Source of the DNA: a virus
Virus record (IMG/VR): IMGVR_UViG_3300021364_001004
Span: 1-20,845 of that record
Strand: one strand, 5' to 3'
Length of the DNA: 20,845 nt
Shown one piece after another: positions 18,656 through 20,845 of this stretch (the first letter of the stretch is position 1; each line of letters opens with the position of its first letter). The notes below the pieces were generated by a model. The model worked only from the letters and a program-made list of their open reading frames with translations. It was not told the origin of the DNA and did not search any database. Both the position numbers and the translations under genes were made by a program.

Positions 18656-19738
18656 ATGGCAAACTCTACTCTCGTCCAACAACAAGGACAATCTACCTGG
18701 GACAATTTTTGTGACTGGGTAACTTCAACTAACAATCGTCTGTATGTCGGTTGGTTCGGAACTCTTATGATTCCTACCCTCCTCGCTGCAACGGTCTGTT
18801 TTATCGTAGCGTTCATCGCTGCTCCTCCTGTTGACATTGACGGTATTCGTGAACCCGTCGCTGGTTCACTCATGTATGGCAACAACATCATCTCTGGTGC
18901 TGTCGTTCCCTCTTCAAACGCAATCGGACTTCACTTCTATCCCATCTGGGAAGCTGCTTCGCTGGATGAATGGCTTTACAACGGTGGTCCTTACCAGCTC
19001 GTAGTCTTCCACTTCCTCATTGGCGTCTTCTGTTACATGGGACGTGAATGGGAACTGTCCTATCGTCTGGGTATGCGCCCATGGATCTGTGTTGCTTACT
19101 CCGCTCCCGTCGCTGCCGCCTCGGCAGTCTTCCTCGTCTATCCTTTCGGACAAGGTTCTTTTAGTGATGGTATGCCTCTTGGCATCTCTGGTACGTTCAA
19201 TTACATGCTGGTGTTCCAAGCAGAACATAACATTCTTATGCATCCTTTCCACATGCTCGGCGTTGCTGGGGTATTCGGTGGATCTCTGTTCTCTGCTATG
19301 CACGGAAGTCTGGTTACTTCTTCTCTCGTCCGTGAGACTACTGAAACTGAGTCTCAAAACTATGGTTACAAGTTTGGTCAAGAAGAAGAGACCTACAACA
19401 TCGTCGCTGCACACGGTTACTTCGGTCGTCTGATCTTCCAGTACGCATCGTTTAACAACTCACGTTCGCTGCACTTCTTCCTCGCAGCATGGCCTGTCGT
19501 TGGTATCTGGTTCACTGCTCTTGGTGTTAGCACCATGGCATTCAACCTGAATGGTTTCAACTTCAACCAGTCCATCGTTGAGTCGCAAGGTAAAGTGATC
19601 AACACTTGGGCAGATGTTCTCAACCGCGCTGGTCTTGGCATGGAAGTCATGCATGAGCGTAACGCTCACAACTTCCCCCTGGATCTCGCTGCCGCTGAGT
19701 CCACTCCTGTTGCCCTCACAGCACCTTCTATCGGTTGA
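18656..19738 (+). CDS. psbA: Photosystem II reaction centre protein D1
   Basis: The core D1 subunit, binding the special-pair chlorophyll, pheophytin, QB and the manganese cluster in the thylakoid membrane. All 360 residues are present, with numbering here one above the usual. TyrZ is Y162 (VYPFGQG), the Mn ligand D171 (SFSDGMPLG), and the P680 ligand H199 (PFHMLGVAG). The QB-side region is [20 protein letters not shown]. Residue 131 (canonical 130) is Glu, the high-light D1 type. The C-terminal tail after LDLA would be removed by CtpA. Base composition and codon use are more GC-rich than neighbouring genes, as expected for a gene taken from the host and still exchanging with it. It is single, intact and intron-free. 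Confidence 0.98.
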   Translation: MANSTLVQQQGQSTWDNFCDWVTSTNNRLYVGWFGTLMIPTLLAATVCFIVAFIAAPPVDIDGIREPVAGSLMYGNNIISGAVVPSSNAIGLHFYPIWEAASLDEWLYNGGPYQLVVFHFLIGVFCYMGREWELSYRLGMRPWICVAYSAPVAAASAVFLVYPFGQGSFSDGMPLGISGTFNYMLVFQAEHNILMHPFHMLGVAGVFGGSLFSAMHGSLVTSSLVRETTETESQNYGYKFGQEEETYNIVAAHGYFGRLIFQYASFNNSRSLHFFLAAWPVVGIWFTALGVSTMAFNLNGFNFNQSIVESQGKVINTWADVLNRAGLGMEVMHERNAHNFPLDLAAAESTPVALTAPSIG

Positions 19739-19759
19739 TATGACCGATGGTAGTCTACG

Positions 19760-19790
19760 CCCCGTCGGAGAATATCTGGCGGGGTTTTTT
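19760..19790 (+). terminator. Intrinsic terminator after psbA
   Basis: CCCCG (19760-19764) pairs with CGGGG (19780-19784) and is followed by six T. The loop is long (15 nt). It lies 22 nt after the psbA stop and isolates psbA as its own transcript. Confidence 0.85.
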
Positions 19791-19806
19791 ATAGGTATTT
19801 CATCCG

Positions 19807-19836
19807 TTGCAGTTCCCTTACTTTGTGTGATATTAT
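19807..19836 (+). promoter_or_regulatory. Possible sigma70-like promoter
   Basis: TTGCAG (19807-19812), 18 nt spacer, TATTAT (19831-19836). It would start near 19843 and serve the small genes before psbD. The -35 differs from consensus. Confidence 0.4.
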
Positions 19837-19870
19837 TATGATTGGTAAACTTGAACCAGAAGAAAACGTT

Positions 19871-20209
19871 ATGAGAGACAATCGTTTCACTCAAGATGAT
19901 CTATGGCACATGATGCAAGATCTCGGTTGGGATGTTCGTCGTGATGAAATCGTTCTTGATATCGGAGGCACACAAGTCTCTGGTATTGATGTGGGTGAAG
20001 AATACAATACTAAGTGGCAGTCTCCTAAGGGCACTGTGAAGTATAATAAGGATGCATTTATTGTCATCAAAAACATTTCTCGTTCTCCATTTGAACCTTC
20101 TAAAATGACAGAGGGATTGAAAGCACACCATCTCAAAACTGAGAAGGAACTTGCTGCTGAGATTAAGAAGGAGGATGATGCAAAAAATTATGATACTTAC
20201 AGCAAATGA
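19871..20209 (+). CDS. Small hypothetical protein (112 aa) between psbA and psbD
   Basis: I chose the ATG at 19871 (MRDNRFTQDDLWHMMQDLGW), with AGAAG about 9 nt upstream. An in-frame ATG at 19838 would add 11 residues but lies before the predicted transcription start. The protein is mixed: a helix, a beta-rich middle (IVLDIGGTQVSGIDVGEEYN, AFIVIKNISRSP), and a charged Lys/Glu-rich helical end (LKTEKELAAEIKKEDDAKN). No motif or membrane segment. It overlaps the next gene as ATGA, so it is in a coupled set leading into psbD. Function unknown. Confidence 0.7.
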   Translation: MRDNRFTQDDLWHMMQDLGWDVRRDEIVLDIGGTQVSGIDVGEEYNTKWQSPKGTVKYNKDAFIVIKNISRSPFEPSKMTEGLKAHHLKTEKELAAEIKKEDDAKNYDTYSK

Positions 20210-20406
20210 CAGGATTGCCTGAGTTTTTTAAACAGACTTCTGATGAACTTTATGATCGCCATGATTATATGTTAGTTTATAACACTGGTATTGAAGAAGT
20301 ATTTGACAATTGGGAGTCTGTTCAATTGAAATGGTTTCATTCTATGCCGAATGTCCTGTCACATGTAGAAGTACTTGACAAAAAAACTTCTAAAGGATTC
20401 GGATGA
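20206..20406 (+). CDS. Small hypothetical protein (66 aa), psbD-linked
   Basis: The ATG overlaps the previous stop (ATGA). It starts MTGLPEFFKQTSDELYDRHD, continues YMLVYNTGIEEVFDNWESVQ, and contains KWFHSMPNVLSHVEVLD. From memory, proteins with 'DRHDYMLVYSTGIEEVF' are a conserved small family found near psbD in T4-like cyanophages, which supports the frame. It is soluble, acidic and aromatic, with no known role. It is coupled to the 46-residue gene after it. Confidence 0.75.
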   Translation: MTGLPEFFKQTSDELYDRHDYMLVYNTGIEEVFDNWESVQLKWFHSMPNVLSHVEVLDKKTSKGFG

Positions 20407-20543
20407 TTAACAACAACACTCCAGACAAACTTGCTGAGATCATTCGTGATACTTGGCCACAGTTATTCTGGTTAAAAGATTTTAAAAAGGATAAAAAACA
20501 TGACAACTTCAACGCTAAATCTACCAACACGGGGGTGGTTTGA
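20403..20543 (+). CDS. Small hypothetical protein (46 aa) overlapping psbD
   Basis: ATG at 20403 overlaps the previous stop (ATGA). The frame reads [20 protein letters not shown] and then [15 protein letters not shown], and closes with TGA at 20541-20543. It overlaps the start of psbD by 44 nt in a different frame. The first 32 residues look like a real helical protein. The part inside psbD is less convincing, so the gene may have been extended into psbD after losing its original stop. It may serve to carry ribosomes to the psbD start. Confidence 0.55.
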   Translation: MINNNTPDKLAEIIRDTWPQLFWLKDFKKDKKHDNFNAKSTNTGVV

Positions 20544-20845
20544 TGTCCTGGATGACTGGCTTAAACGAGATCGCTTTGTCTTTGTGGGTTGGTCTGGACT
20601 TCTTCTTTTTCCCACTGCTTATCTTGCAATTGGTGGCTGGCTTACTGGCACAACGTTTGCTACAAGCTGGTACACTCACGGGTTGGCGTCTTCCTATCTT
20701 GAGGGTGCTAATTTTCTTACGGCAGCAGTGTCAACTCCTGCTGACTCTATGGGTCATTCTCTTCTTCTACTTTGGGGTCCTGAGTCTCAGGGAGATTTCG
20801 TCCGCTGGGTCCAACTTGGGGGACTCTGGGCTTTTGTGGCGCTCC
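20500..20845 (+). CDS. psbD: Photosystem II reaction centre protein D2 (5' part, cut by right edge)
   Basis: D2, partner of D1 in the photosystem II core, binding QA and the second special-pair chlorophyll. 115 codons are visible, read by hand. They include [20 protein letters not shown], then [20 protein letters not shown] as the first membrane helix. [20 protein letters not shown] follows, then [20 protein letters not shown], all matching D2. The start ATG at 20500 has AAGGA about 9 nt upstream. It lies 0.76 kb after psbA in the same direction, the usual cyanophage arrangement. It is truncated only by the window edge. Confidence 0.97.
   Translation, partial: MTTSTLNLPTRGWFDVLDDWLKRDRFVFVGWSGLLLFPTAYLAIGGWLTGTTFATSWYTHGLASSYLEGANFLTAAVSTPADSMGHSLLLLWGPESQGDFVRWVQLGGLWAFVAL

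Noticed and set aside
18914-19414. Long minus-strand frame opposite psbA (166 codons)
   Set aside because: It is the antisense shadow of a strongly biased psbA frame, with low-complexity Ser/Thr/Arg content and no start signals.
20375-20410. TTGACA before the 46-residue gene as a psbD promoter
   Set aside because: No -10-like sequence 16-18 nt downstream; likely just Leu-Asp-Lys codons.

Overview
The window looks like part of the genome of a T4-like marine cyanophage (a myovirus of Synechococcus or Prochlorococcus). It carries the two photosystem II core genes psbA and psbD, two high-light-inducible (hli) genes, plastocyanin and a plastoquinol terminal oxidase. It also has the pentose-phosphate genes gnd and talC, seven scattered tRNA genes, virion fibre-type genes, and many small, tightly packed or overlapping genes. 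Promoter-like sites fall into two classes: sigma70-like TTGACA-N17/18-TATAAT sites, and T4-late-like NATAAATA boxes. The species call is inference from gene content only.

Layout. (1) 1-2613, minus strand: a leftward operon of a small protein, petE, PTOX, three small proteins (two membrane) and gnd, which is cut by the left edge. (2) 2659-3702, plus strand: a lysozyme-like protein and two small genes behind a sigma70-like promoter. (3) 3641-6184: a tRNA-rich stretch (Tyr, Arg, Thr, Asn, Val, Pro) mixed with a structured non-coding segment, a cupin, a 2OG-Fe(II) oxygenase and small genes, including two that overlap in different frames. (4) 6188-9906: a Phd/YefM-like small protein coupled to talC, three small genes, a TagD-like cytidylyltransferase, a methyltransferase, a second structured non-coding segment and a prolyl-4-hydroxylase-like oxygenase. 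(5) 9926-16907: tRNA-Gly, a late promoter and four virion or fibre-type genes, the first with two LamG-like modules. (6) 16911-18462: hli, a thioredoxin-like protein, a second hli and tiny genes, with consensus promoters and a strong terminator. (7) 18459-20845: psbA with a long structured leader, a terminator, three small overlapping genes, and psbD cut by the right edge.

Together, psbA, psbD and hli would maintain photosystem II during infection, while petE and PTOX would reroute electrons around it. TalC and Gnd would push carbon through the pentose phosphate pathway for NADPH and nucleotide precursors. This is the established picture for cyanophage auxiliary metabolic genes. The least explained parts are the two structured non-coding segments (3933-4085 and 9120-9354), the dual-frame coding at 5858-6033, the psbA leader pseudoknot, and a terminator whose 3' arm carries the ribosome-binding site of the next gene.
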